Notes: generated by a model not told the origin, from the sequence alone. Counted from the first letter of the stretch, positions 1 to 5,384 are shown. The stretch: 7,143 nucleotides of DNA from Cyanobacteria bacterium UBA1186 (GCA_002309875.1 DBYM01000027.1:6566-13708); one strand, 5' to 3'. Numbers and translations are program-made.

Positions 1-6
1 CAGGAT

Positions 7-41
7 AAAAAATGAGGGCGGATTGTGAAACAATCCGCCCT
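7..41 (-). terminator. Intrinsic terminator of hup
   Basis: An 11-bp GC-rich perfect inverted repeat (arms 15-25 and 31-41, AGGGCGGATTG/CAATCCGCCCT) encloses a 5-base loop. Read on the minus strand it is followed, after CA, by six T residues (complement of A7-A12). This is the classic Rho-independent layout and lies 27 bases downstream of the hup stop codon. The plus-strand side has no T run, so it should work only for leftward transcription. Confidence 0.92.
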
Positions 42-67
42 GTCAAAAGACTTTCAAAAGTCGTTAA

Positions 68-346
68 TTACTTGCCGTTAACAACTTGTTTGAATTTCTT
101 ACCAGCTGAGAATACAGGAACTGTCTTAGCAGGAATCTTAATAGATTTGCCTGTTTGAGGGTTTCTGCCGTTTCTAGCTGCTCTCTTACGAGGTTCGAAA
201 GTACCAAAACCAACCAAAGTTACCTTTTTACCTTTAGATACAGATTTTTCAACTGTTTCGATTAAAGCTGACAATACTTCGTTAGCTTCTTTTTGAGTAA
301 CTTTTGCTTTTTTAGAAATTTCTGATACTAATTCTTCTTTGTTCAT
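68..346 (-). CDS. hup: HU-family nucleoid DNA-binding protein
   Basis: This 92-residue protein is of standard HU length. HU dimers bind and bend DNA with little sequence preference, compacting the nucleoid and assisting replication, recombination and repair. Seen in the sequence: an N-terminal helical part (residues 1-40), the family signature from VGFGTF (45-50) through the basic beta-arm RKRAARNGRNPQTGK (53-67), and the DNA-intercalating proline at residue 63 within RNP. The C-terminal helix begins near FSAGKKFK (79-86). The ATG at 346 is preceded by AAAGGAG at a good distance. The gene has its own promoter and terminator, so it looks monocistronic, although leftward read-through from the flagellar cluster is possible. 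HU versus IHF: the arm sequence and homodimer-like features favour HU. Confidence 0.97.
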   Translation of the reverse strand: MNKEELVSEISKKAKVTQKEANEVLSALIETVEKSVSKGKKVTLVGFGTFEPRKRAARNGRNPQTGKSIKIPAKTVPVFSAGKKFKQVVNGK

Positions 347-378
347 GATAAAACTCCTTTCTCATTTCTACACAAGTT

Positions 379-407
379 ATTATACACATAAAAATCAATA
401 ATGCAAG
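379..407 (-). promoter_or_regulatory. Promoter of hup
   Basis: On the minus strand a perfect TATAAT (complement of 379-384) lies about 26 bases before the expected 5' end of a short leader to the hup ATG. A weak -35 (CTTGCA or TTGCAT, complement of 401-407) sits 16-17 bases upstream. The transcript would start near 372 and carry the AAAGGAG ribosome site at 354-360. The region upstream is very AT-rich (408-440), which may act as an UP-like element. Confidence 0.65.
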
Positions 408-475
408 CACTTTTTTTAGTTAAAATTATTTAATATTCTGTATTTTAGCCTAATGGTTATGCCACGATAAAGCAG

Positions 476-497
476 GCATGCATAATTGATGCCATGC
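476..497 (-). other. Hairpin downstream of the fliT-like gene, possible weak terminator
   Basis: On the minus strand the arms GCATGGCAT and ATGCATGC can pair over 8 bp with one bulged G and a 5-base CAATT loop. The hairpin lies 25 bases past the stop of the last flagellar gene. No proper T run follows (only CTGCTTTATC), so intrinsic termination would be weak; it may instead be a 3' stabilising or processing hairpin. A further GGCAT at 459-463 could compete for the same ATGCC arm. The rest of 347-521 holds only the hup promoter and AT-rich sequence. Confidence 0.35.
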
Positions 498-521
498 AGC
501 GTTTACAAATATAATATTTAT

Positions 522-896
522 TTATTCTTCTACGTTTACAATACTGCCCTTGCTGTTTTCGTTGTAAGCGTATGCGTTATGTATTTTTTCAGTTTTCTGT
601 GTTGTTTGCAGAGCCTTTCTGACTTCTGCAATACCTTTTGTAAGTATATTAATATTCTCCATTTCAAGAGCACGGATTTCGTCTAAGATAGTGTTGGCTT
701 CTTTTTCCTGAACGGGAGTTAATTCGAGGTATCTTCTCATGCACTTGCAGTTGAGAAAGATTTCTTCTCTTGCCTTAATCATAGTCATCGCGCTGTCAAA
801 ATCTTCGTTTTCAATCATTCTTCTGATGTCACCCGCTCCGTTTTTGAGTTGGTTGTACTGAAGCATCAATTGTTCAAACTGTTTTTCATCCTGCAT
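522..896 (-). CDS. fliT: FliT/FlgN-like flagellar export chaperone
   Basis: The product is 124 residues, soluble and almost wholly helical, the size of FliT-type chaperones, which bind FliD or other export substrates and escort them to the flagellar export gate. The visible pattern fits that family: a helix with MLQYNQLK (11-18), an acidic turn EDFDSAM (31-37), KAREEIF (41-47), a long second helix (62-98), and a C-terminal NAYAY (107-111) resembling the aromatic tail of FliT proteins. No catalytic motif is present. The reading frame is open to 1019, but the ATG at 896 has GAGGG nine bases upstream (inside fliS), whereas the one at 911 is poorly spaced. With the chosen start it overlaps the fliS end by 11 bases, implying translational coupling. 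Sequence similarity in FliT is low, so the assignment leans on position after fliS. Confidence 0.7.
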   Translation of the reverse strand: MQDEKQFEQLMLQYNQLKNGAGDIRRMIENEDFDSAMTMIKAREEIFLNCKCMRRYLELTPVQEKEANTILDEIRALEMENINILTKGIAEVRKALQTTQKTEKIHNAYAYNENSKGSIVNVEE

Positions 897-1479
897 TTTG
901 GCTGCCCTCATTTTCGGATTTTTCCTGAACTTCAGCCGGTTGTTGTTCAGCGGCCTGCACCTCAACGGTTTGCGGTTCAGGGGTTTGCGGCACCACTGTT
1001 TGCGGCATTGCTGCGGCAAAGGACTCTATTGAAGGAATTTCGGGAGAGAGTGTTTTTTCTCTTTCCAGCATAACTTCTTCCACCGATGTTATCCCGCTCT
1101 GTATATCTATTGCTTTTTGGAAACCCCATCTTATATTTGCTAAATCTTCTATTACTTCATCTATGAGCACGGCATTTCTTGAGACATTTGCTTTAATAAG
1201 TTTCATGGCCATTTTGTTGTAAAGTTTGAACAGGGATTTGGAAACATCATTACCGTTTTCCAAATCAATTGACCTCATAAATTCTCTGATAATTTTACGT
1301 GCCATTTCAATATTCAGTGAGCGTTCCTGAAAGTTTTTTTCTTCAATAGCCATTTTGGCCTTCTGTAAAAACTGAAGCGCGCCGTCAAACATCATTATCA
1401 TCAACTTTTCAGGTGTAGCGGTTGTGATATTGCTTGTTTGATATTGTTTTATGTATTTGTTATAAGGATTTGCGGGCAT
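886..1479 (-). CDS. fliS: Flagellin export chaperone FliS with long C-terminal tail
   Basis: FliS binds the disordered C-terminus of flagellin in the cytoplasm, stops premature polymerisation and delivers it to the export gate. The family signature is clear at the N-terminus: NPYNKYIKQYQ (4-14), then TATPEKLMIMMFDGALQFL (20-38), matching the usual 'Y..Q.....SPE.L...LYDGA..FL' pattern. The four-helix core occupies about residues 1-128. The protein is 197 residues whereas typical FliS is about 125-135; the extra tail (about 140-197) is Pro/Gln/Glu/Ala-rich, predicted disordered, with PQT at 159, 164 and 169. The ATG at 1479 follows AGAAGG at good spacing and abuts the flaG stop with no gap. The cluster presumably shares the flaG promoter. 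FliS identity is secure; the tail's role is unknown. Confidence 0.93.
   Translation of the reverse strand: MPANPYNKYIKQYQTSNITTATPEKLMIMMFDGALQFLQKAKMAIEEKNFQERSLNIEMARKIIREFMRSIDLENGNDVSKSLFKLYNKMAMKLIKANVSRNAVLIDEVIEDLANIRWGFQKAIDIQSGITSVEEVMLEREKTLSPEIPSIESFAAAMPQTVVPQTPEPQTVEVQAAEQQPAEVQEKSENEGSQNAG
968..1012 (-). repeat. Three 15-bp direct repeats in the fliS tail (PQTxx)
   Basis: The octamer GTTTGCGG recurs exactly every 15 bases on the plus strand, at 968, 983 and 998. In the fliS frame this encodes PQT at residues 159, 164 and 169, a five-residue periodicity. The units beyond the octamer have diverged. The repeat multiplies in frame and lies wholly in the non-core tail. Confidence 0.75.
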
Positions 1480-1944
1480 TTATACCTTCTTATTTACAAA
1501 TATGCCGGAAGCCATATTTAACTTTCTTACCAGCCCTTGAAGCTCATTTCCGGAGATTGTTTCGACAAGTCTGTCGGTACTGCTCTCATATAATTCTATT
1601 ATATCATCTTTTGCGTTAAGTTTAACATAAAATTCTTTATTCGGGTTATCGAGGTCTTCAATGTCAAAATCAGATTCCTGTTCTTCGGTTTCTTTTTCCT
1701 CAACCAAACCGTCTTCAAAGACTTCTTCCTCGGCTTCTTGTCCTTCAGGGTTCTGTCTTTTGTTACCGCCTTCTTCTTCCTCTTCTTTTTCGCTGACTCT
1801 GCGGTTTGTGGCGGTTGTCTGCACCTGTTTTGAGTCATTGGAAGGATCTGTTTGTACTATTTGCTCGGCACGGTTTGTAAAGTCAGCAGAAGTGGACTCC
1901 TTAAGAGCGCCCGTATTTGCCATTGATAAACCGTCCATGCCCAT
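1480..1944 (-). CDS. flaG: FlaG-like flagellar protein with acidic insert
   Basis: The 154-residue protein has a C-terminal domain (about 103-154) that resembles FlaG: a strand FYVKLNAKDDIIELY, then SSTDRLVETI in the place of the usual 'TGEVIRQIP', then a helix NELQGLVRKLN and the ending GIFVNKK. FlaG is a small late flagellar protein linked to filament length and usually encoded beside fliD/fliS. The N-terminal half is different: residues 52-98 are strongly acidic (runs of Glu, EEEEE at 54-58), predicted disordered, and much longer than in typical FlaG of roughly 110-125 residues. The ATG at 1944 has AAAGGA about ten bases upstream; ATGs six and 21 bases later are less well placed. It leads the cluster; its TAA is immediately followed by the fliS ATG. 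The assignment rests on the C-terminal pattern plus location. Confidence 0.72.
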   Translation of the reverse strand: MGMDGLSMANTGALKESTSADFTNRAEQIVQTDPSNDSKQVQTTATNRRVSEKEEEEEGGNKRQNPEGQEAEEEVFEDGLVEEKETEEQESDFDIEDLDNPNKEFYVKLNAKDDIIELYESSTDRLVETISGNELQGLVRKLNMASGIFVNKKV

Positions 1945-1967
1945 ATATGAAGGTTCCTTTACATAGA

Positions 1968-1995
1968 TTACTCATATATTATATTATGCTATAAT
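1968..1995 (+). promoter_or_regulatory. Extended -10 promoter of the 251-residue protein/asparaginase unit
   Basis: TATGCTATAAT ends at 1995 and gives a perfect TATAAT (1990-1995) with the extended TGn motif (TGC, 1987-1989), which can compensate for a poor -35; the best -35 candidate is TTACTC at 1968-1973. A transcript from about 2002 would carry a 29-base leader with AGAAGGG just upstream of the ATG at 2031. Confidence 0.7.
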
Positions 1996-2006
1996 AACTT
2001 TGTAGT
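1978..2006 (-). promoter_or_regulatory. Promoter of the flaG-fliS-fliT cluster
   Basis: On the minus strand a perfect TATAAT (complement of 1978-1983) is followed by a leader of about 27 bases to the flaG ATG. The -35 position at 17-base spacing (complement of 2001-2006) reads ACTACA, matching only the last three consensus bases. It looks like a sigma70-type rather than a sigma28-type site: I see no GCCGATAA-like element. It overlaps the rightward promoter on the other strand. Confidence 0.55.
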
Positions 2007-2030
2007 CATCATATAAAAGAAGGGTATATT

Positions 2031-2786
2031 ATGAGCAAAAGCTTGTATGTAGGTTTTATGGAAAAATTGCTGGGGTTCCCTTTGTGGGTTAAACAGTCAA
2101 TTTTTATGGATTTATCAAAAGACCTTGTGAAATATCTGAGTAATGAATTCCTTGATGTTGAGGAAGGAGAACTCTTTCATGTTTACAAACCTGAGTTGTC
2201 CGAACTTGGACAGAATGAACTGCTGACCAAAGAATCTAAGTTTGATGAAAGTATATATTCATTTCTGAATTGTTGTGCAAAGGGCATGTCGCTGATTGAA
2301 ATTGCGATTGAGAACAATTTTACGATGGAAGAAGTTTCAAAAGCGTTTACTTTCTGTAAAACATCGGGATTCTTTTCAAAAGATGTTCCTAAACTTGTTG
2401 CGGCAATAGCAGGATTTATTGCAAGCAAATACAGAACAGGTGAATATTTCATACGTGCGGGCAAGATGACTATTGAACAACTTGATGAAGTGCTTAATAA
2501 ACAGCAGGAAATGAAAGACCAGGGCAAGCACGTGTTTATTGCCGAATTAATGGTTCAGATGGGTTTTGTCAGGGATTTGGACGTAAAGAGTATTATATTC
2601 ATGAAGGAAGAGGCAACAAAGAGGTTTTCTCTTAATGCGGAAGAAGTTCCGAATATTGTTCTTGAACGTGAGTCTTATGATATTCGTGTTGAGAATACAA
2701 AACTCAAAGAAGAAAACGAAATTTTAAGGCAAAAAATGGATACCCTGCTTACGTTTATCAATGAACATAAAGAAGTGGCGAAGTGA
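2031..2786 (+). CDS. Unknown 251-residue protein with GspE-N-like module and coiled coil
   Basis: I do not recognise a named family for the whole protein. Residues 1-60 form a mixed N-terminal part with FPLWVKQSIFMDLSKDLVKYL. Residues 75-118 look like a small helical, winged-helix-like segment (GMSLIEIAIENNFTMEEVSKAF). Residues 134-198 read GEYFIRAGKMTIEQLDEVL, a gap, then FIAELMVQMGFVRDLDV, the 'one turn, second turn' pattern of the N-terminal domain of GspE/PilB-type ATPases (MshEN-like, which in some proteins binds cyclic di-GMP), but no ATPase follows. Residues 216-247 form a leucine-heptad coiled coil (ENTKLKEENEILRQKMDTLL), suggesting a dimer. There is no signal peptide or membrane segment, so it should be cytoplasmic. 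AGAAGGG precedes the ATG. It shares four bases with the asparaginase gene. A regulatory or scaffolding role is inference only. Confidence 0.85.
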   Translation: MSKSLYVGFMEKLLGFPLWVKQSIFMDLSKDLVKYLSNEFLDVEEGELFHVYKPELSELGQNELLTKESKFDESIYSFLNCCAKGMSLIEIAIENNFTMEEVSKAFTFCKTSGFFSKDVPKLVAAIAGFIASKYRTGEYFIRAGKMTIEQLDEVLNKQQEMKDQGKHVFIAELMVQMGFVRDLDVKSIIFMKEEATKRFSLNAEEVPNIVLERESYDIRVENTKLKEENEILRQKMDTLLTFINEHKEVAK

Positions 2787-3688
2787 TTAGTAATTTCAGA
2801 GTCAAATACGTTCGTGACGGACTGATTGAGGAACTGCATGAAGGAATTTTACAGGGCTGCAATTATTCCGTAATTGACGAAACGCCATATTATATACGAT
2901 CTTGCGCAAAACCGATTCAGTCAACGCTTTTGATAGATTATAAAGTCGGTTTTACCCCCGAGGAACTTGCCTTATGCTCTGCTTCGCATGCCGGAGAGGA
3001 ATGTCATATTAAGGTGGCACGGGGAATTTTGGATAAAATCGGTCTTGACGAGAGTTATCTGAAATGTGGAGTTTATCCGCCGCTATCACGCTCAATGCAG
3101 GACAGAATGCTTATTAAAGGTGAAAAATTTGGTGCAATTCATAATAATTGTTCGGGTAAACATCTCGGATTTCTCGCCATCTGTAAGAAACAGGGCTGGG
3201 ATTTGGATACATATTACGAGCCTGAACACCCTTTGCAGATTGAAGTTAAGAAAAGACTGTATGAATTTTGCGAGATTAAGGGAAATTATCCTATGACGAC
3301 TGACGGCTGCGGAGTTCCGATTGTTTCAATGCCTCTGATAAATCTTGTTAAAGGGTATAAAAACGTTGCGGACAAATATCCTGAACTCATCAGGGCCATG
3401 ATGGATAATCCGTATATTTGCGGCGGGGAGGACAGGCTTGATACGGAAATTATGCAGAACTCCAAAGATTTGGCCGCAAAAATCGGCGCAAGCGGGTTAT
3501 GTGTAGTTTACAATATCAGGGAAGATAAGGGTTTTGCGGTTAAAATTCATGACGCATCAATGCCCGCACGCAGAATTGCGGTGCTTGAGATAATTAATCG
3601 TTTAGGCTGGGCGGAAATCGCTTATGACAGGACAATAAAAACAATTAACGGCAAAGTTGTCGGAGAAATAACCGTAGAGTATGATTAA
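2783..3688 (+). CDS. L-asparaginase, Rhizobium-etli (type 3, zinc-binding) class
   Basis: The enzyme is predicted to hydrolyse L-asparagine to aspartate and ammonia in the cytoplasm; no signal peptide is seen. At 301 residues it is near the usual length of the PF06089-type family. Family motifs appear in order: RSCAKPIQ (39-46), CSASHAGEE (65-73), HNNCSGKH (120-127), TDGCGVP (173-179), GGEDRLDTE (214-222) and FAVKIHDAS (251-259). By comparison with the R. etli enzyme (from memory), Ser40/Lys43 and a Ser in SAS (66 or 68) with Lys254 would be the two catalytic Ser-Lys pairs, while Cys123, Lys126 and Cys176 would bind zinc; all are present, so it looks active. The start is GTG at 2783, overlapping the preceding TGA as GTGA, with only a weak GAAGTGG upstream, so expression probably depends on translational coupling. 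No clear terminator follows. Confidence 0.93.
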   Translation: MISNFRVKYVRDGLIEELHEGILQGCNYSVIDETPYYIRSCAKPIQSTLLIDYKVGFTPEELALCSASHAGEECHIKVARGILDKIGLDESYLKCGVYPPLSRSMQDRMLIKGEKFGAIHNNCSGKHLGFLAICKKQGWDLDTYYEPEHPLQIEVKKRLYEFCEIKGNYPMTTDGCGVPIVSMPLINLVKGYKNVADKYPELIRAMMDNPYICGGEDRLDTEIMQNSKDLAAKIGASGLCVVYNIREDKGFAVKIHDASMPARRIAVLEIINRLGWAEIAYDRTIKTINGKVVGEITVEYD

Positions 3689-3715
3689 TTTGCCGAGTAT
3701 ATTTTTCTGCATATT

Positions 3716-3739
3716 AATAATTTGATTAATCAAAATATT
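3716..3739. repeat. AT-rich palindrome over the -35 region, possible operator
   Basis: TTTGATTAATCAAA (3721-3734) is a perfect 14-bp palindrome. It extends to 24 bp (3716-3739) with one mismatched pair (A3720/A3735). It covers the -35 hexamer of the downstream TPR gene. The half sites TTGAT/ATCAA recall Fnr-type sites, but the spacer is 2 rather than 4 bases, so it is not a standard Fnr site. It lacks a T run and is unlikely to terminate the asparaginase transcript. Confidence 0.6.
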
Positions 3740-3750
3740 TACACTACAAT
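3722..3750 (+). promoter_or_regulatory. Promoter giving a predicted leaderless transcript
   Basis: TTGATT (3722-3727, 4/6 to consensus) and TACAAT (3745-3750, 5/6) are separated by exactly 17 bases. The expected start, about seven bases past the -10, falls on or next to A3757, the first base of the ATG. No Shine-Dalgarno sequence fits: the only purine run, AGG, ends one base before the ATG. Confidence 0.7.
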
Positions 3751-3756
3751 TTAGGT

Positions 3757-4338
3757 ATGAAAAGAATTGTTGTATTGTTGCTTTTAATATTTTTTGCAAA
3801 TTCTTGTCTTGCGGACGAAATGCTGTCAAAACAGGCAACCGCATTTTACAGCGACAACAATTTCCATAAGACATTGGAACTTCTGCTTCAGATTGATGAA
3901 AACGAAAGAACGGCGCAGGATTGGCTTTTGCTTGGCAATTTGATGGACGAAAAGGGCGAGGTTGCAAATGCTATATTTATGTATCAAAAGGCGATTAATA
4001 CCGACCCTAAGTATTACAAGGCTTATTTTAATCTCGGGAATTTATATCTTGCTGATGAAAGATACAATATGGCGATTGATAATTATAAGAAAGCCGTTAA
4101 GATTAATCAGACAAACCCTTATGTTTATTACAATTTAGCATGCGCATATATTAAACTCGGCAAACTCAGAGATGCCAAAAATGCACTTATAAAGGCGGTT
4201 GCGATTAAGAATGACATACCTGAAATACAATACAATTTAGCATACGTTTATAAAGAACTTAAACGACCGAAAGTTGCACAGGTATATCTGTATAATTACA
4301 ATAAACTGACTGAGAATGAATATTTGATATCGAACTAA
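3757..4338 (+). CDS. Exported small TPR-repeat protein
   Basis: The 193-residue protein starts with a signal peptide: MKR, then a hydrophobic stretch IVVLLLLIFFAN (4-15) and a likely signal peptidase I site after CLA (17-19). The Cys at 17 lacks a good lipobox (ANSC), so a lipoprotein is less likely. The mature part consists of tetratricopeptide repeats: a degenerate one (22-48), then good repeats at about 54-87, 88-121 and 122-155 (AYFNLGNLYLADERYNMAIDNYKKAV is typical), and a partial one to 187. TPR solenoids bind partner proteins; this one should sit in the periplasm or on the outer face of the membrane. No enzymatic domain is present. The start is fixed by the signal peptide even though it has no ribosome site; a promoter seven bases upstream suggests leaderless translation. 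It converges on another TPR gene. The partner is unknown. Confidence 0.88.
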   Translation: MKRIVVLLLLIFFANSCLADEMLSKQATAFYSDNNFHKTLELLLQIDENERTAQDWLLLGNLMDEKGEVANAIFMYQKAINTDPKYYKAYFNLGNLYLADERYNMAIDNYKKAVKINQTNPYVYYNLACAYIKLGKLRDAKNALIKAVAIKNDIPEIQYNLAYVYKELKRPKVAQVYLYNYNKLTENEYLISN

Positions 4339-4353
4339 TTAAACTATTCTCAG
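4310..4353. repeat. Inverted repeat spanning the convergent stop codons
   Basis: CTGAGAAT (4310-4317) and ATTCTCAG (4346-4353) are perfect 8-bp complementary arms, 28 bases apart, straddling both stop codons (TAA/TTA, 4336-4341). There is no T run on either side, so ordinary intrinsic termination is not supported. It could be chance or a weak bidirectional 3' end structure. Confidence 0.35.
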
Positions 4354-5109
4354 GAAGCCTTCTCTTTTCGGGCGCATTTCTTTGAGTTCCACAATTCGTT
4401 TTTTGGCAAAGAGTGCATCTTCTGAGAATTGTTTCATGCTCAGGAATTTTTTGTAATAGCGAATTGCGTCATTGTATTTGCCGAGTTTGTCGAAACTCAT
4501 TGCTATACCGAGGTATGCTTTATAATAGTCGGGGTTGCGTTTAATGAGTTGGAAGAATGTTTTTGACGCTTCCTGATAATCGCACTGTCCCATAAGCATT
4601 GCGGCCTTGTTATAGTAGGCTTTCAAAAATTCCGGATTTGTTTCAATGATTTTGTTATAAATCATAAGTGACAAATCGGCTTCATCAACGAGTTCGTGTG
4701 CTATTGCAAGTTGAATCTGTGCCTCAAGATTTTCTCTGTTTATGCAGATAGCCTTGATTAAATAAGGAATTGCGTTTTCAGGGTGACCGTTGGAAAGTTC
4801 GCATACTCCGAGTTCAAAGAAGTACTTATCGTTATTTTCGTCTATCTGAACAAGTTTTTCGAGTGTTTTAATTGATTTGTCGTATTCGGTCAGATATTTG
4901 TAGGAAGAAGCAAGTCCCCAATATGCTTCCTGGTGGTTTCTGTCCATCATGATTGAATCAAGATAGCATTTTACGGATTCTCTGTACATTTTAGAGAATC
5001 TTAAAGCGTCACCTTTTACACATAGTTCGTATGAACGGGATACTTTGGGTTTTGTAACATTATTAACGGCTTTCGCCAAATTTTTCTCTGTATTAGAGTT
5101 AACTTGCAT
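4339..5109 (-). CDS. Cytoplasmic TPR-repeat protein (six repeats)
   Basis: This 256-residue protein consists almost entirely of 34-residue TPR units, at about 26-59, 60-93, 94-127, 128-161, 162-195 and 196-229, with typical packing residues such as AYWGLASSYKYLTEYDKSI (62-80) and AYLGIAMSFDKLGKYNDAI (198-216). Before them is a short Asn/Lys-rich polar leader (1-25) with no signal peptide; after them is a basic tail (234-256, ending EGFLRIV). It is a protein-binding scaffold with no enzymatic domain, so partner and pathway cannot be read from the sequence. The ATG at 5109 is preceded by GGAGAGG. Its promoter is unclear: a TTCACA (complement of 5174-5179) with a poor extended TGTTATATC downstream is the best candidate. 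Its stop directly abuts that of the exported TPR gene on the other strand. Confidence 0.9.
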   Translation of the reverse strand: MQVNSNTEKNLAKAVNNVTKPKVSRSYELCVKGDALRFSKMYRESVKCYLDSIMMDRNHQEAYWGLASSYKYLTEYDKSIKTLEKLVQIDENNDKYFFELGVCELSNGHPENAIPYLIKAICINRENLEAQIQLAIAHELVDEADLSLMIYNKIIETNPEFLKAYYNKAAMLMGQCDYQEASKTFFQLIKRNPDYYKAYLGIAMSFDKLGKYNDAIRYYKKFLSMKQFSEDALFAKKRIVELKEMRPKREGFLRIV

Positions 5110-5188
5110 AATCCTCTCCGCATCTTATTCTACGGAAATTGTTCATGCGATATAACATCTATATAGAGGATATTGTGAACTGTTTTAA

Positions 5189-5206
5189 GGTTTGGGAGGG
5201 GTGAGG
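5189..5206 (+). other. G-rich stretch in the intergenic region
   Basis: Four G runs (GG, GGG, GGGG, GG) lie within 18 bases between the divergent TPR and repeat-protein genes, in otherwise AT-rich DNA. It could form a two-tier G-quadruplex, or be an isolated ribosome-site-like sequence. The remainder of 5110-5238 shows only weak promoter-like sequence for the leftward gene. Confidence 0.3.
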
Positions 5207-5238
5207 ATAAATTTGATACACATAAGTCTTAATAAAAT

Positions 5239-5267
5239 TTTACAAAGGGCTGAAACTTTGGTATAAT
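5239..5267 (+). promoter_or_regulatory. Strong sigma70-type promoter of the 585-residue protein
   Basis: TTTACA (5239-5244, 5/6) and a perfect TATAAT (5262-5267) are separated by exactly 17 bases. Transcription should begin near 5274. This is the best-matching promoter in the window, pointing to constitutive or high expression unless the leader regulates it. Confidence 0.85.
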
Positions 5268-5273
5268 TACTGC

Positions 5274-5384
5274 ATGACGGGCACGTTTGTGTGTATTTTT
5301 TCGGATTGTTCCTAAAGTTTTTTAAAATTGTGCCGTAATACGATATGTATAAGTATAAGTTATAAGCATGTAAAGGAGTTGTGT
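5274..5384 (+). other. Leader (5' UTR) of the 585-residue protein
   Basis: The predicted leader is about 110 bases, long compared with the 26-29-base leaders of hup, flaG and the 2031 gene. At its 5' end ACGGGCAC (5277-5284) can pair with GTGCCGT (5330-5336) over 7 bp with one bulged G across a 45-base AU-rich loop. Near its 3' end TATAAG occurs three times (5348, 5354, 5361), and a start-stop pair ATGTAA (5368-5373) runs into the ribosome site. I do not recognise any known riboswitch here. Confidence 0.4.
5372..5378 (+). promoter_or_regulatory. Ribosome binding site fixing the start at 5385
   Basis: AAAGGAG ends six bases before the ATG at 5385. The longer in-frame start, a TTG at 5328, has no ribosome site and would add 19 residues with a poor composition, so the ATG is chosen. 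Confidence 0.9.

Noticed and set aside
49..62. Second small hairpin GACTT/AAGTC after the hup stop
   Set aside because: It has only 5 bp of mostly A-T pairs and adjoins the much stronger true terminator; probably chance.
897..1019. Longer N-terminal version of the fliT-like protein starting at 1019
   Set aside because: The extra 41 residues are an Arg/Lys/Asn-rich shadow of the low-complexity fliS tail and have no ribosome site; GAGGG supports the ATG at 896.
1599..1966. Open frames on both strands across the flaG acidic region (Ser- or Lys-rich peptides)
   Set aside because: They are out-of-frame and antisense readings of the GAA/GAG-rich segment, with strongly biased composition and no ribosome site.
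3721..3734. Palindrome as terminator of the asparaginase transcript or standard Fnr site
   Set aside because: The stem is AT-only apart from one G-C pair and lacks a following T run, and the spacing between TTGAT and ATCAA is two bases rather than the four of an Fnr site.
5213..5266. Small 17-codon ORF from TTG after GTGAGG in the intergenic region
   Set aside because: It starts with a rare codon and runs through the strong downstream promoter, ending inside the TATAAT box; nothing else supports it.
5328..5384. N-terminal extension of the repeat protein from a TTG at 5328
   Set aside because: There is no ribosome site before it, it lies in the leader, and the ATG at 5385 has an ideal AAAGGAG.
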